A stretch of 64,000 nucleotides of DNA from an uncultured Clostridia bacterium (GTDB lineage: Bacteria; Bacillota; Clostridia; Lachnospirales; CAG-274): positions 30,020-94,019 of the forward strand of contig CALWDX010000006.1 in NCBI GenBank assembly GCA_944376805.1, written 5' to 3'. This document shows positions 1 to 9,294 of the stretch, piece by piece. The notes beneath the pieces are model-generated. The model was not told the origin of the DNA and searched no databases. It saw only the letters and a list, made by a program, of their open reading frames with translations. Position 1 is the first letter of the stretch, and every line of letters starts with the position of its first letter. The translations under genes were made by a program, and so were the position numbers.

Positions 1-1
1 T

Positions 2-304
2 GAAAAGTATAAAAGGTTATTTAATATGTTTAAAGATAAAAATATATTTTTTGCAAATTTAGAAAGTAGTCCCTATATAGAAGATACTATAAAAATACTA
101 AAAATTAAAAATATAAAAAATATATGTGTTAAACCTTTTTTATTATTTGAGGGTAAGCATATACAAAATGATATAGCATACACTATAAAATATAAATTAT
201 TAGAAAGTGGTATAAATGTAACATTAGATTTAAAACCACTTTTGCAATATGAAGAAATTATAAATATATTTATAAAACATTTAAAAGAAGTAAAGGAGTT
301 TTAA
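2..304 (+). CDS. cbiK: CbiK-like anaerobic sirohydrochlorin cobaltochelatase, C-terminal part
   Basis: Only the 3' end of the gene is present; the frame is open to the left window edge, so the first visible ATG at 26 is probably internal. The visible residues follow the C-terminal half of CbiK chelatases: a YxxLxxMF helix, then FFANLES where the family has the glutamate segment near the metal site, then VKPFLLFEGKHIQND, the position of the family's MPFMLVAGDHAxND motif with its metal-binding histidine. Known family role: insertion of cobalt into sirohydrochlorin in early anaerobic cobalamin synthesis. The stop codon overlaps the ATG of the following permease by one base (TAATG), so the two are translationally coupled. 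A nickel or iron chelatase role cannot be excluded from a fragment. Confidence 0.75.
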   Translation, partial: EKYKRLFNMFKDKNIFFANLESSPYIEDTIKILKIKNIKNICVKPFLLFEGKHIQNDIAYTIKYKLLESGINVTLDLKPLLQYEEIINIFIKHLKEVKEF

Positions 305-1740
305 TGATAGATTATATAAAAACGTTTTTATACAAAAAATTTAATATTTTAGAACATAATTCTAATTTAAAAACAGAAATTTTAGCTGGTATTACAAATT
401 ATTTTACATTAATATATTTAGTTATGCTTGTGCCAGAAATACTAATGAATGTATTTTATAATCAAGTATTAGTAAATGGAAAACAATTAGGATATTTTGT
501 TTTAGATAATGGATTAACATTAAATGAAATGCTTGTAGCTCTAACAGCAGCATCTTTTATATGTTCAGGGGTAAGTTCAATAATAATGGGATATTTAACA
601 AATTTACCATTTGTACAAGGTCCAAGCCTTGCAGTAGGAACATTTATAACTTATACAGTTTGTTTAAATTTTGGATATACTTACAATCAAGCATTAGCTA
701 TTGTATTTATATCAGCTTTTATATTTTTTATTCTTGCTTTATTTGGTATGGAAAAGAAAATACATAAAGCAATACCTAAAAATATTAAATATGCTGTTAC
801 TTGTGGTATAGGGTTGTTTATAGCATATCAAGGACTTTTAAAGGCACATATTATAGACCAAAGTTCTATAAATACTAATCTTTTTGATTTATCTACTATA
901 ACTAGTAAAGATACTAAAACAGCATTATTAGCTTTAGCAGGTGTAATATTAATAACAATATTACATAAAAAACATATTTATGGTTCAATATTTATAGGTA
1001 AAATTATTTGTATTTTATTAGCATTTCCATTAGGACTTATAAGTTTAGAAAAAATTAATTTTTTTACACCTATAAGTTTAGATGCAGTATTTTTTGAGTT
1101 AAACTTTAATGGTATTATAGATTTTAGCAATAGTAGCATTATGTTTAAGACTTTAATAACCTTACTTGTTGTATTATTTTCAATTTGTATAATGGATATA
1201 TTTGAAACAATGGCTATGCTTATTGTTGCAGATAATTTTGTAGAAATAAGTAAAGAAAGATTTGCGAATAAAAATATACCTCAAATATTAGAAATAGATG
1301 CTATAACTACTTCTGTTGGTTCTGCAATAGGAAGTGTTACAGTATCAACATATGTAGAAAGTACAGCAGGTATAGTGGAAGGTGGAAGAACAGGAGTAAC
1401 ATCAATAGTAACAGGAGTTTTATTTTTGCTTTCTACATTTTTATCACCACTTGTAGCTTTAGTACCTTCAGCAGCAACAGCAACAACTCTTATAGTAGCT
1501 GGGGTTTTAATGATGAATATAATGAAATTTATAGATTTTGAAAATGTAGATGAAGCAGTACCAGCATTTTTTACTATGATTTTAATGCCACTAACTAATA
1601 GTATATTAGTAGGTATAGCTTTTGGTGTTATATCATATGTTGCAATACATATATTTTTAGGTAAAGCACATAAAGTTAATAGAATATTATATGTTTTATC
1701 TATATTTTTGTTAATAAGTTTAGTATATTTACCAAGATGA
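304..1740 (+). CDS. NCS2-family purine permease (AzgA/PbuG type)
   Basis: A 478-residue, very hydrophobic protein with about 12-13 membrane segments. The opening LKTEILAGITNYFTLIYLVM matches the start of AzgA-type nucleobase:cation symporters, and the family's acidic helix appears as DIFETMAMLIVADN near residue 300; the glycine-rich SxxTVSTYVESTAGIVEGGRTG stretch follows, as expected. Family role: import of hypoxanthine, guanine or adenine across the cytoplasmic membrane. It starts inside the stop codon of the CbiK-like gene, an unusual partner for a purine permease; import of a base used as cobamide lower ligand is a possible but unproven link. Substrate cannot be assigned from sequence alone. 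Confidence 0.85.
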   Translation: MIDYIKTFLYKKFNILEHNSNLKTEILAGITNYFTLIYLVMLVPEILMNVFYNQVLVNGKQLGYFVLDNGLTLNEMLVALTAASFICSGVSSIIMGYLTNLPFVQGPSLAVGTFITYTVCLNFGYTYNQALAIVFISAFIFFILALFGMEKKIHKAIPKNIKYAVTCGIGLFIAYQGLLKAHIIDQSSINTNLFDLSTITSKDTKTALLALAGVILITILHKKHIYGSIFIGKIICILLAFPLGLISLEKINFFTPISLDAVFFELNFNGIIDFSNSSIMFKTLITLLVVLFSICIMDIFETMAMLIVADNFVEISKERFANKNIPQILEIDAITTSVGSAIGSVTVSTYVESTAGIVEGGRTGVTSIVTGVLFLLSTFLSPLVALVPSAATATTLIVAGVLMMNIMKFIDFENVDEAVPAFFTMILMPLTNSILVGIAFGVISYVAIHIFLGKAHKVNRILYVLSIFLLISLVYLPR

Positions 1741-1763
1741 TAAAATAATAAAAATAGTAATAA

Positions 1764-1820
1764 CCTACCATTGTATTTAATATAAATATAAAAAATGAAA
1801 ATACAAAGGTAGGTGATTTT
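1764..1820 (+). terminator. Hairpin between the permease and spoIVFA, covering the spoIVFA ribosome-binding site
   Basis: CCTACCATTGTATTT (1764-1778) pairs with AAATACAAAGGTAGG (1799-1813) with one mismatch and a 20-nt loop, followed by TGATTTTTT. It looks like an intrinsic terminator for the permease, but its 3' arm contains AGGTAGGTG, the Shine-Dalgarno of the GTG start at 1824, so it could also mask spoIVFA translation on read-through transcripts. Confidence 0.6.
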
Positions 1821-1823
1821 TTA

Positions 1824-2731
1824 GTGAGTGATAAAAAAGAATTTTATAGAAGATTAGCTGAAAATTCTTTAAAAGGTGTAAAAACACAAAGAACTATAAA
1901 AACAACAAGGATTAATACACCTAATCATACAACTAGAAATAACGATTATAGAAATACAACAAAAAATGGTATGATAAAATTTGATGAACAAAATAATACA
2001 CAAGCAAGTTCTAAATTTTTTATGCAATGTATAATAAGTATTTTAATAATAGGGATATTTTATTATTTGTCAAATAGTAATTCAGAAATAGCTAAAAATA
2101 TAGTTAGTAAAACTAAATCTATGATAAATAGTGAATTGAATATTGATAATAAAATAGATGATATTTTATCAAAATTTAATATTAAAACAAATATTGGAAA
2201 TACAAATAAAGATGGTGTTTCAATAGATAGTGAAGTTATAGAACAAATGGAAAAAGAAATTGAAAATGCACCAAAAAAATAGATAGCCTCAAGACACCAA
2301 ATGTTGTTCTTGGGGCAGAAAATAAATGGATAAATCCAGTAGAAAATGGTATTATAACAGGTTATTTTGGAAATAGGGAAAATCCTATATTAAAAAAACA
2401 AGAATTTCATAATGGTTTAGATATAGGGGCAGATGAAAATAGCCCAGTTTATGCTGTAAAATCTGGTATTATAACAGAAGTTGGAAATTCAAATACTTAT
2501 GGTACATATATAAAATATAAAACTTATGACAACTACGAAATAATGTATGCACACCTTAATAAAGCACTAGTTAAAAAAGATGATAAAATAGAGGTGAATC
2601 AAAAAATAGGCTTAGTAGGTAGTACAGGACTTTCAACAGGTTTTCACTTACATTATACAATATTAAAAAATGGTGAATATATAGACCCTATAAATTTTGT
2701 AGCACTACCTAAAGCAAACTATTTAGAATAG
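1824..2731 (+). CDS. spoIVFA: SpoIVFA-like LytM/M23-domain sporulation protein, read through a -1 frameshift
   Basis: The first frame (1824-2282, GTG start behind AGGTAGGTG) encodes 152 residues: a basic N-terminus, one membrane helix at about residues 64-84 and a polar stalk, ending at TAG. The -1 frame then continues without a break from 2273 to 2731 and encodes an M23/LytM domain with FHNGLDIGAD, MYAHLN and GFHLHYT, that is the H...D, H and HxH positions of the fold. No start codon with a Shine-Dalgarno precedes the M23 part (first in-frame ATG is 2543, inside the domain). One slip gives a protein of about 302 residues. Membrane helix plus LytM domain directly upstream of spoIVFB is the SpoIVFA arrangement; SpoIVFA holds the SpoIVFB protease inactive until sigma-K activation. 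The frame change sits on a strong slippery cassette; a sequencing error or a real mutation are the alternatives. Confidence 0.72.
2273..2316 (+). promoter_or_regulatory. Candidate programmed -1 ribosomal frameshift signal
   Basis: In the zero frame the codons read GCA CCA AAA AAA TAG, so A_AAA_AAA (2273-2279) is a canonical X_XXY_YYZ heptamer directly before the stop. After a 6-nt spacer, GCCTCAAGA (2286-2294) pairs with TCTTGGGGC (2308-2316) in nine consecutive pairs (one G-U), around a 13-nt loop. The hairpin is much more GC-rich than its surroundings. Slippage by -1 enters the open M23 frame. Confidence 0.7.
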
Positions 2732-2739
2732 GGGAAAGT

Positions 2740-3573
2740 ATGTTAAAAAAAATAAGTATAAATCCAACTTTTTATGTAGCACTAATTTTAATTTTATTTT
2801 TTAAAGTTTATAATATATATTTTTATTTTTTCATATTTGTTTTTTTACATGAATTAGCTCATATATTTATGGCTAAAAAATTTGGATTAAATATAAAAAA
2901 ATTAGTTATAACACCTATAGGGCAAATAGCTATAATTGATAATATTGAAAGATTACAATTATATAAAAGGATTTTAATAGTTAGTATAGGTGTTATATTA
3001 AATTTATTTTTAGCTTTAATGTTTAGTATGGTTACAAATGAAAAAATGCAGTTGATGAAAAATATTAACTTATCAATTGCATTTTTTAATTGTTTACCTA
3101 TTTTTCCTTTAGATGGGGGTAGGTTTTTTGCTTATATTTTAGGGAGTAATATAGGAGATTTAAAGGCTAGTATAATATTAAAAAAATTAAGTTTATTTAT
3201 TAGTTTTACTTTATTTTTATTAGGTTTTATACAAATGGTTTTATATCCTTATAACATTACTTTATTATGTTTATCCATATATTTTATAAAAGTAAATAAA
3301 AGTGAATATATATATCAGTTTTATAAAGCTATAATAAATAAAGAACAATATGAAAAAGATAAAATATTAAAAATAAAAAATGTATTAATAGATAAAGATT
3401 ATGAAAATAAAAATATTATATTAATACTAAGTTCAGACTATTATTTAATTATAAATGTATCTATAAATGGAAATATTTATTTTACAATAGATGAAAAAGT
3501 ATTTTTAAACTATATACAAGAGTATGGTATTAATGGTACAATATACAATGTAGTTGAAAAAATAATGAAATAA
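2740..3573 (+). CDS. spoIVFB: SpoIVFB-like intramembrane site-2 metalloprotease
   Basis: The 277-residue protein has HELAH at about residues 42-46, the HExxH zinc motif of S2P proteases, and LPIFPLDGGR at about 128-137, which carries the second conserved zinc-ligand aspartate. Membrane helices surround both motifs. The soluble C-terminal tail of about 80 residues resembles the regulatory CBS-like tail of SpoIVFB, though degenerate. Family role: cleavage of pro-sigma-K at the outer forespore membrane during sporulation. It begins 8 bases after the LytM-domain gene, with GGGGAAAG as ribosome-binding site, which matches the spoIVFA-spoIVFB operon order and supports both calls. Confidence 0.88.
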   Translation: MLKKISINPTFYVALILILFFKVYNIYFYFFIFVFLHELAHIFMAKKFGLNIKKLVITPIGQIAIIDNIERLQLYKRILIVSIGVILNLFLALMFSMVTNEKMQLMKNINLSIAFFNCLPIFPLDGGRFFAYILGSNIGDLKASIILKKLSLFISFTLFLLGFIQMVLYPYNITLLCLSIYFIKVNKSEYIYQFYKAIINKEQYEKDKILKIKNVLIDKDYENKNIILILSSDYYLIINVSINGNIYFTIDEKVFLNYIQEYGINGTIYNVVEKIMK

Positions 3574-3606
3574 TATTATAAAAATTACTAAAGATGGAGG
3601 AATTAT

Positions 3607-5436
3607 ATGATAGATGAAATATTAATGCAAGTAGAAAAACCAGCAAGGTATATAGGTAATGAAATAAATATGGTTGTGAAGGAACCTAAAGATGTAGATA
3701 TAAGATTTGCTTTTTGTTTTCCAGATAGTTATGAAGTTGGTATGAGCTATGTTGGATTACAAATATTATATTTCTTTATGAATAGAAGAGAAGATGTATA
3801 TTGTGAAAGAGTATTTGCACCTTGGCATGATATGGAAGCAAAAATGAGAGAAAATAATATAGAATTATTTACTCTTGAAACAGGTACAAGTGTAAAAAAG
3901 TTTGATTTTGTAGGCTTTACTTTACAATATGAAATGACTTATACAAATATTATAAATATGCTAAATTTAGGTAATATTCCTATATGGAGTAAAGATAGAA
4001 CAGAAGAAGACCCTATAATTATAGCGGGTGGACCTTGTGCATATAATCCAGAACCTTTAGCCGATATAATAGATATATTTTATATAGGTGAAGGAGAAGT
4101 TAAATATGATGAATTTTTTGACTTATATAAAAAAATAAAAAAACAAGGTGGAACAAAAGAAGATTTTTATATTGAATTATTAAAAATGGAAGGTATATAT
4201 ATACCTAAATTTTATGATGTAGAATATAAGGAAAATGGAGAAATAAAACAATTTAAACCATTAAGAGAAGATGCACCTAAAAAAATTAAAAAAGTTATAG
4301 TTAAAGATATGGATAATGTTTTTTATCCAGATAAACAACTTGTACCTTTAATCGATATAGTACATGATAGAGTAAATTTAGAAGTATTTAGAGGTTGTAT
4401 AAGAGGTTGTAGATTTTGTCAAGCAGGATATGTATATAGACCAGTTAGAGAAAAGTCAGCAGATGCAATACTTGATAAGTCAAAAACATTAGTAGAAACT
4501 TCAGGACATGAGGAAGTTTCTTTAACAAGTCTTAGTACTGCCGATTATAGAGAATTTAGAAAACTTGCAGAGGGACTTTTAGAACAATTTAAAGATGAAA
4601 AAGTAAATATTGCTTTACCTTCTTTAAGAATAGATGCATTTTCTTTAGACTTAATGCAAAAGGTACAAGGTGTTAGAAAATCTAGCTTAACATTTGCACC
4701 AGAAGCAGGTACACAACGTCTTAGAGATGTTATAAACAAAGGTATAACAGAAGAGGAAATATTGAGAGGTAGTAGCCTTGCTTTTGAAGGTGGTTGGGAT
4801 AGAGTAAAATTATATTTTATGGTAGGCTTACCAACTGAAAAAGATGAAGATGTAAAGGGAATAGCAAAATTAGCATCAGATATAGTAGATAAGTTTTATG
4901 AATTACCTAAAGAAAAAAGAAATAGGGGTGTTTCTGTAACAGTAAGTTCATCTTGTTTTGTACCTAAAGCTTTTACACCTTTTCAATGGTCAGCACAAAA
5001 TACTTGTGATGAATTTTTAAGAAAACAATACCTTTTAAAAGATAGTAATGAAAGAAAACAAGTAAAAGTAAACTATCACGAGCCAACAGTTAGTTCAATA
5101 GAAGGTATATTAGCTAGAGGTGATAGAAAAGTAGCTAAACTTATAGTTCAGGCTTGGCAAAATGGAGCAAAATTTGATGGTTGGACAGAAAGTTTTAAAT
5201 ATGACGCTTGGTTAAAAGCATTAGAACAAACAGGACTTAGCAGAGAATTTTATGCTAATAGAGAAAGAAGTTATGATGAAATTTTACCTTGGGACCATAT
5301 ATCTATAGGTGTATCTAAAAGATTTTTTATAGAAGAAATGGAAAAAGCAAAAAATGAAACAGTTACACCTAATTGTAGACAAGATTGCAGTATGTGTGGA
5401 GCAAAAGTTTTTGGTGGAGGTGTTTGTTTTGAATAA
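3607..5436 (+). CDS. B12-binding-type radical SAM protein, TIGR03960 family
   Basis: 609 residues, close to the usual length of the family. The N-terminal third is a B12-binding-like Rossmann region (YVGLQILYFF, GGPCAYNPEP), followed by the radical SAM cluster motif GCIRGCRFCQAG (CxxxCxxC) near residue 265. The C-terminus ends in a small cysteine cluster, CRQDCSMCGAKVFGGGVC. It has a good GGAGG site and overlaps the next gene by 8 bases. TIGR03960 and TIGR03936 proteins normally occur together just before rng and ribosomal protein genes in Clostridia, which suggests RNA or ribosome maturation; the reaction is not known to me. Confidence 0.88.
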   Translation: MIDEILMQVEKPARYIGNEINMVVKEPKDVDIRFAFCFPDSYEVGMSYVGLQILYFFMNRREDVYCERVFAPWHDMEAKMRENNIELFTLETGTSVKKFDFVGFTLQYEMTYTNIINMLNLGNIPIWSKDRTEEDPIIIAGGPCAYNPEPLADIIDIFYIGEGEVKYDEFFDLYKKIKKQGGTKEDFYIELLKMEGIYIPKFYDVEYKENGEIKQFKPLREDAPKKIKKVIVKDMDNVFYPDKQLVPLIDIVHDRVNLEVFRGCIRGCRFCQAGYVYRPVREKSADAILDKSKTLVETSGHEEVSLTSLSTADYREFRKLAEGLLEQFKDEKVNIALPSLRIDAFSLDLMQKVQGVRKSSLTFAPEAGTQRLRDVINKGITEEEILRGSSLAFEGGWDRVKLYFMVGLPTEKDEDVKGIAKLASDIVDKFYELPKEKRNRGVSVTVSSSCFVPKAFTPFQWSAQNTCDEFLRKQYLLKDSNERKQVKVNYHEPTVSSIEGILARGDRKVAKLIVQAWQNGAKFDGWTESFKYDAWLKALEQTGLSREFYANRERSYDEILPWDHISIGVSKRFFIEEMEKAKNETVTPNCRQDCSMCGAKVFGGGVCFE

Positions 5437-6100
5437 ATACAGACTTAAATTTTCTAAAATAGGTAAAATAAAATATACAGGACATTTAGATTTACTAAAA
5501 ATATTTCAAAGAGCTATAAAAAGGTCAAATTTGCCTATATCTTACTCACAAGGTTTTAACCCTCACCAAATAATGAGCTTTGCAATACCATTACCACTTG
5601 GTATGGAAAGTGAAGCAGAGTATATAGATATGCAATTTGATGAAAATTTAGATTGTAATTTTATAAAAGATACATTAAATAAAAATATGCCAATAGGTAT
5701 GGAAATTTTAAATGTAGTTAAATTAAAAGAGGGGCAAAAGTCAGCACCTTCTATTGTTTGTATAGGTGAATATGAAATATTGTTAAATAATAATATTAAT
5801 AAAAATAATATAGATGAGTTTTTAAAGCAAGAAGAAATAAATATTGAAAGAATTAGTAAAAAAAGAGGTAAAGAAACTATAAAAACTGTTAATATTAAAG
5901 AAGATATATTTAATATAGAAATTATAGAAAATAATAAAATAAAAACTATAATTTCAACAGGTAGTGCTAAAAATTTAAAACCAGATATATTAATAGAAAG
6001 TTTATATAAATTTTTAAATTTACCTTATGAAAAATATAAAATACATTATAAAAGAACTGCTTTATTTGATGAAAATAAAATTCAATTAGATTTATTATAA
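5429..6100 (+). CDS. TIGR03936 family (DUF2344) protein, partner of the preceding radical SAM protein
   Basis: I start it at TTG 5429, eight bases after GGAGG at 5416-5420, which gives 223 residues beginning MNKYRLKFSK and overlaps the radical SAM gene by 8 bases. An upstream in-frame ATG at 5354 would add a tail that is just the other gene read in another frame. The sequence carries the DUF2344 hallmarks KIKYTGHLDLLKIFQRAIKR and YSQGFNPHQIMSFAIPLPLG. In many Firmicutes the two proteins are encoded side by side or fused. Function is not established; the context suggests joint work on tRNA or ribosomes. Confidence 0.85.
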   Translation: MNKYRLKFSKIGKIKYTGHLDLLKIFQRAIKRSNLPISYSQGFNPHQIMSFAIPLPLGMESEAEYIDMQFDENLDCNFIKDTLNKNMPIGMEILNVVKLKEGQKSAPSIVCIGEYEILLNNNINKNNIDEFLKQEEINIERISKKRGKETIKTVNIKEDIFNIEIIENNKIKTIISTGSAKNLKPDILIESLYKFLNLPYEKYKIHYKRTALFDENKIQLDLL

Positions 6101-6113
6101 GTAGGTGTTTAAA

Positions 6114-7511
6114 ATGAATAAAATACTTGTTATAGATACACTTTTTAATTATGAAAGAGCAGGACTTTTAGAAGACAATGAGCTTAAAGAAGTAACTATT
6201 GAAGAAAAAAATAGTTTCAAAGTAGGGGATATATTTATAGCTAAAGTTAAAAATATAGTTCCTAAAAAGTTTGCCTTTGTAGATTTAGGATATGATAAAA
6301 ATGCCTTTTTAGGTATAACAGATAAAAAACAAAAAGATTTATATATATTTAATGAAAAAACTAATAAATATACTTTAAATTTAAAAGAAGGACAAGATAT
6401 ATTAGTTCAAGTAGATAAACAAGGAACAAATTTAAAAGGAGCAAGTGTTACAACAAATTTAACTCTTACAGGAAAATATATAGTTTTATTATTAAATGAA
6501 AAAAGTATAGCTATATCTAAAAAAATAGATAATAAAGATAAAAGGGAGTTTTTAAAACAATTTGCAAACGAAAATTTGCCAAAAGATTATGGTATTATTT
6601 TTAGGACAAATTGTTTAGAGGCTAGTGAAAAAGAAATACAAGGTGAAGTATTATGTCTTATAGATAAAGGTAAAAATTTATTAGAAAAAGCAAATTATAT
6701 AAAAGCACCTAAAAGACTATTTTGTGCTAAAACAGAGGCTGAAAAAATAATAATAGATATTTTAGATAAAAATGATAAAGTTATAACTAATACTAAAGAA
6801 AGTTATGACAATTTAAAAAAAATATTTAATAATGTAGAATTTTATAATGACAAATTACCTATATTTGAAGCATATAGTATAGAAAATAAAATTGAAAAGG
6901 CTTTTAATAATAAAGTTTGGCTTAAAAGTGGGGGATTTTTAATAATAGATATAGTAGAAGCTATGACTATTATAGATGTAAATACTGGGAAAAACATTAC
7001 AAAGTCTTTTGATGATATGATTTTTAAAACTAATAAAGAGGCATTAGAACAAATAGCCAAAGAAATAAGATTTAGAAATATATCAGGTATTATATTAATA
7101 GACCTTATTGATATGAAAAATGAAGAACATAAAAAACAATTAGAATTATATATGAAACAATTATGCAAAAATGACAGAATGCCTATAAATGTATATTCTA
7201 TAAATGAACTTGGTATAATGTATATTACTAGAAAAAAATCATTATGTTCCCTTTATGAAATGGTTTCTTCAACCTGTTTTATGTGTAATGGTAGTGGTAG
7301 AATAAAAAGTGATGAATATGTAGCTAATACTATATTAAATCAAATAATTTCTATATTTTCTAATACTATATACAATAAAGTTATAGTATACGCTAATAAA
7401 AGAGTTTTAAAATATTTAGACATAATTGTTATAAAAGATAAAAAGATAGAATATATAGAAATTGAAACAAGTAAAGTAGACTATTTTAAAATAGATAAAT
7501 TTAAAGAATAA
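6114..7511 (+). CDS. rng: Ribonuclease E/G family endoribonuclease
   Basis: The start at ATG 6114 has AGGTG six bases upstream; an in-frame GTG at 6105 lies inside that site and is rejected. The 465 residues contain an S1-type RNA-binding region (VGDIFIAKVKNIVPKKFAFVD), the catalytic Mg-binding segments TIIDVNTGKN and IILIDLIDM with their aspartates, and the zinc-link cysteines CFMCNGSGRI. This is the short RNase G-like form, with no long C-terminal scaffold. Family role: single-strand endonuclease in rRNA maturation and mRNA decay. It closes the operon; rplU-rpmA, which often follow rng, are absent here, and a terminator follows instead. Confidence 0.9.
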   Translation: MNKILVIDTLFNYERAGLLEDNELKEVTIEEKNSFKVGDIFIAKVKNIVPKKFAFVDLGYDKNAFLGITDKKQKDLYIFNEKTNKYTLNLKEGQDILVQVDKQGTNLKGASVTTNLTLTGKYIVLLLNEKSIAISKKIDNKDKREFLKQFANENLPKDYGIIFRTNCLEASEKEIQGEVLCLIDKGKNLLEKANYIKAPKRLFCAKTEAEKIIIDILDKNDKVITNTKESYDNLKKIFNNVEFYNDKLPIFEAYSIENKIEKAFNNKVWLKSGGFLIIDIVEAMTIIDVNTGKNITKSFDDMIFKTNKEALEQIAKEIRFRNISGIILIDLIDMKNEEHKKQLELYMKQLCKNDRMPINVYSINELGIMYITRKKSLCSLYEMVSSTCFMCNGSGRIKSDEYVANTILNQIISIFSNTIYNKVIVYANKRVLKYLDIIVIKDKKIEYIEIETSKVDYFKIDKFKE

Positions 7512-7528
7512 ATTAATTATAAATATAA

Positions 7529-7556
7529 GGGTATAGATTTTTCTATACTCTTTATT
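7529..7556 (+). terminator. Intrinsic terminator after rng
   Basis: GGGTATAGA (7529-7537) pairs with TCTATACTC (7542-7550), one G-U pair, followed by a T-rich run. Confidence 0.7.
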
Positions 7557-7609
7557 TATAATCTAAGAAATTTTATAGAGGTTAAAAATATAAATAAAAG
7601 TTGTATATC

Positions 7610-7638
7610 TTGACAATTTTATATAAAAAAGATAAAAT
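7610..7638 (+). promoter_or_regulatory. Sigma-A promoter for rny
   Basis: TTGACA at 7610-7615, 17-nt spacer, TAAAAT at 7633-7638. This leaves an untranslated leader of roughly 85 nt before RNase Y. Confidence 0.7.
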
Positions 7639-7733
7639 ATACATTGAGGTATCTTTAATGAATTTTAATAATATCTTAACTATTTTTATAATATAAAAAC
7701 GTCTAAAATAAATTTAGTAAGGAGGTGTTCTTT

Positions 7734-9284
7734 CTGGACGTAAAATACATAGTTACTATTATAATAAGTTGTATTGTATCAATTATTATTGGTGGCTTAA
7801 TTGGTTTTGCTATGCGTAAAAAAGTTGCTGAAGCAACAATAGGTTCAGCAGAAAAAGAGGCAGACAATATTTTAATAAATGCCAAAAAAGAAGCAGAAGC
7901 TAAGAAAAAAGAAATTTTACTTGAGGCTAAAGAAGAAAGTCTTAAAGTAAAAAATGAAATAGAAAAAGAAAGTAAAGAAAGAAAACAAGAAATTCAAAAG
8001 TTTGAAAAAAGACTTATACAAAAAGAAGAAGCTCTTGATAAAAGAAGTCAAACTCTTGAAAAGAAAGAAGAATTACATCAAGAAAAAGTTTTAAAATTAG
8101 AGGAAGAAAAACAAAATATAGACCAGATATCTAACAAAAAACTAGAAGAACTTGAAAGAATATCAGGTTTTACAACAGAACAAGCTAAAGATTATCTTTT
8201 ATCTAATTTAGAAGATGAGCTTATTCACGAAAAGGCACTTCGTATAAAAGAAATGGAAGCTAATGTGAAACAAGAAGCAGATAAAAAGGCAAAACAAATA
8301 ATAGGGCTTGCAATACAAAGATGTGCTGTAGACCATGTTGCAGAAAGTACTGTTTCAGTTGTTCCTTTACCTAATGATGAAATGAAAGGTAGAATAATAG
8401 GGCGTGAAGGTAGAAATATTAGAGCAATAGAATCTCTTACAGGTATAGATATTATAATAGATGATACACCAGAAGCAGTTATTTTATCAGGTTTTGACCC
8501 TATGAAAAGAGAAATCGCTCGTATAGCATTAGAAAAACTTATTTTAGATGGTAGAGTACATCCAGCTAAAATAGAAGAAATGGTAGAAAAAGCTAAAAAA
8601 GAAGTAGAAATGATGATAAGAGAAGAAGGGGAAAGTGCTTGTTTTGAAATAGGTGCACATGGTGTTCACCCAGAACTTATAAGATTGTTAGGTAAAATGA
8701 AGTTTAGAACAAGCTATGGACAAAATGTTTTAAAACATTCTTTAGAAGTAGCTCACTTAACAGGTATTATGGCTAGTGAACTTGGTTTAGATGTTACACT
8801 TGCAAAAAGAGCAGGTCTTTTACATGATATAGGTAAAGCTATAGATTATGATGAAGAAGGTTCACATGTTGAATTAGGTTCTTCTCTATGTAGAAAATAT
8901 AAAGAAAATAATATAGTTATAAATGCTATAGAATCACATCATGGTGATACAGAACCAACTTCTTTAATATCAGTATTAGTTCAAGCAGCAGATGCAATAT
9001 CAGCAGCAAGACCAGGAGCAAGAAGAGAAACTTTAGAAACTTATATAAAAAGATTACAAAATCTTGAAAATATAGCAGATAGTTTTGAAGGTGTAGAAAA
9101 GTCTTTTGCTATACAAGCTGGACGTGAACTTAGAATAATGATTTCACCAGAAACTATTGATGATGATGGACTTGTTCTTTTAGCTAGAGAAATATCTAAA
9201 AAGATAGAAGAAGAATTAGAATATCCAGGACAAATAAAAGTAAATTTAATTAGAGAAACTAGGGCTATAGATTACGCTAAATAA
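7734..9284 (+). CDS. rny: Ribonuclease Y
   Basis: Full RNase Y architecture: N-terminal membrane helix, long charged coiled coil (about residues 30-190), KH domain with [10 protein letters not shown], and an HD domain with HSLEVAHL and [10 protein letters not shown] as metal ligands, ending in [11 protein letters not shown] like other family members. Role: membrane-anchored endonuclease that starts mRNA decay. The start is unusual. The GTG at 7725 is part of the GGAGGTG Shine-Dalgarno (7721-7727) itself, whereas CTG at 7734 sits six bases after it and no ATG, GTG or TTG lies nearby downstream. I therefore prefer a rare CTG initiator; the GTG would lengthen the protein by three residues. Confidence 0.93.
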   Translation: MDVKYIVTIIISCIVSIIIGGLIGFAMRKKVAEATIGSAEKEADNILINAKKEAEAKKKEILLEAKEESLKVKNEIEKESKERKQEIQKFEKRLIQKEEALDKRSQTLEKKEELHQEKVLKLEEEKQNIDQISNKKLEELERISGFTTEQAKDYLLSNLEDELIHEKALRIKEMEANVKQEADKKAKQIIGLAIQRCAVDHVAESTVSVVPLPNDEMKGRIIGREGRNIRAIESLTGIDIIIDDTPEAVILSGFDPMKREIARIALEKLILDGRVHPAKIEEMVEKAKKEVEMMIREEGESACFEIGAHGVHPELIRLLGKMKFRTSYGQNVLKHSLEVAHLTGIMASELGLDVTLAKRAGLLHDIGKAIDYDEEGSHVELGSSLCRKYKENNIVINAIESHHGDTEPTSLISVLVQAADAISAARPGARRETLETYIKRLQNLENIADSFEGVEKSFAIQAGRELRIMISPETIDDDGLVLLAREISKKIEEELEYPGQIKVNLIRETRAIDYAK

Positions 9285-9294
9285 TATAAGAAGT

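Noticed and set aside
2543..2731. Separate short gene for an M23 fragment
   Set aside because: Its ATG lies in the middle of the M23 fold and lacks a ribosome-binding site; the frame is open back to 2273 with domain sequence, so it belongs to the frameshifted spoIVFA.
4545..4739. Minus-strand ORF and many other antisense ORFs inside large genes (for example 6842-7168, 31060-31539, 40654-40974, 50278-50688)
   Set aside because: They mirror strong coding genes in low-GC DNA, lack ribosome-binding sites and show Ser/Leu/Ile-rich antisense composition.
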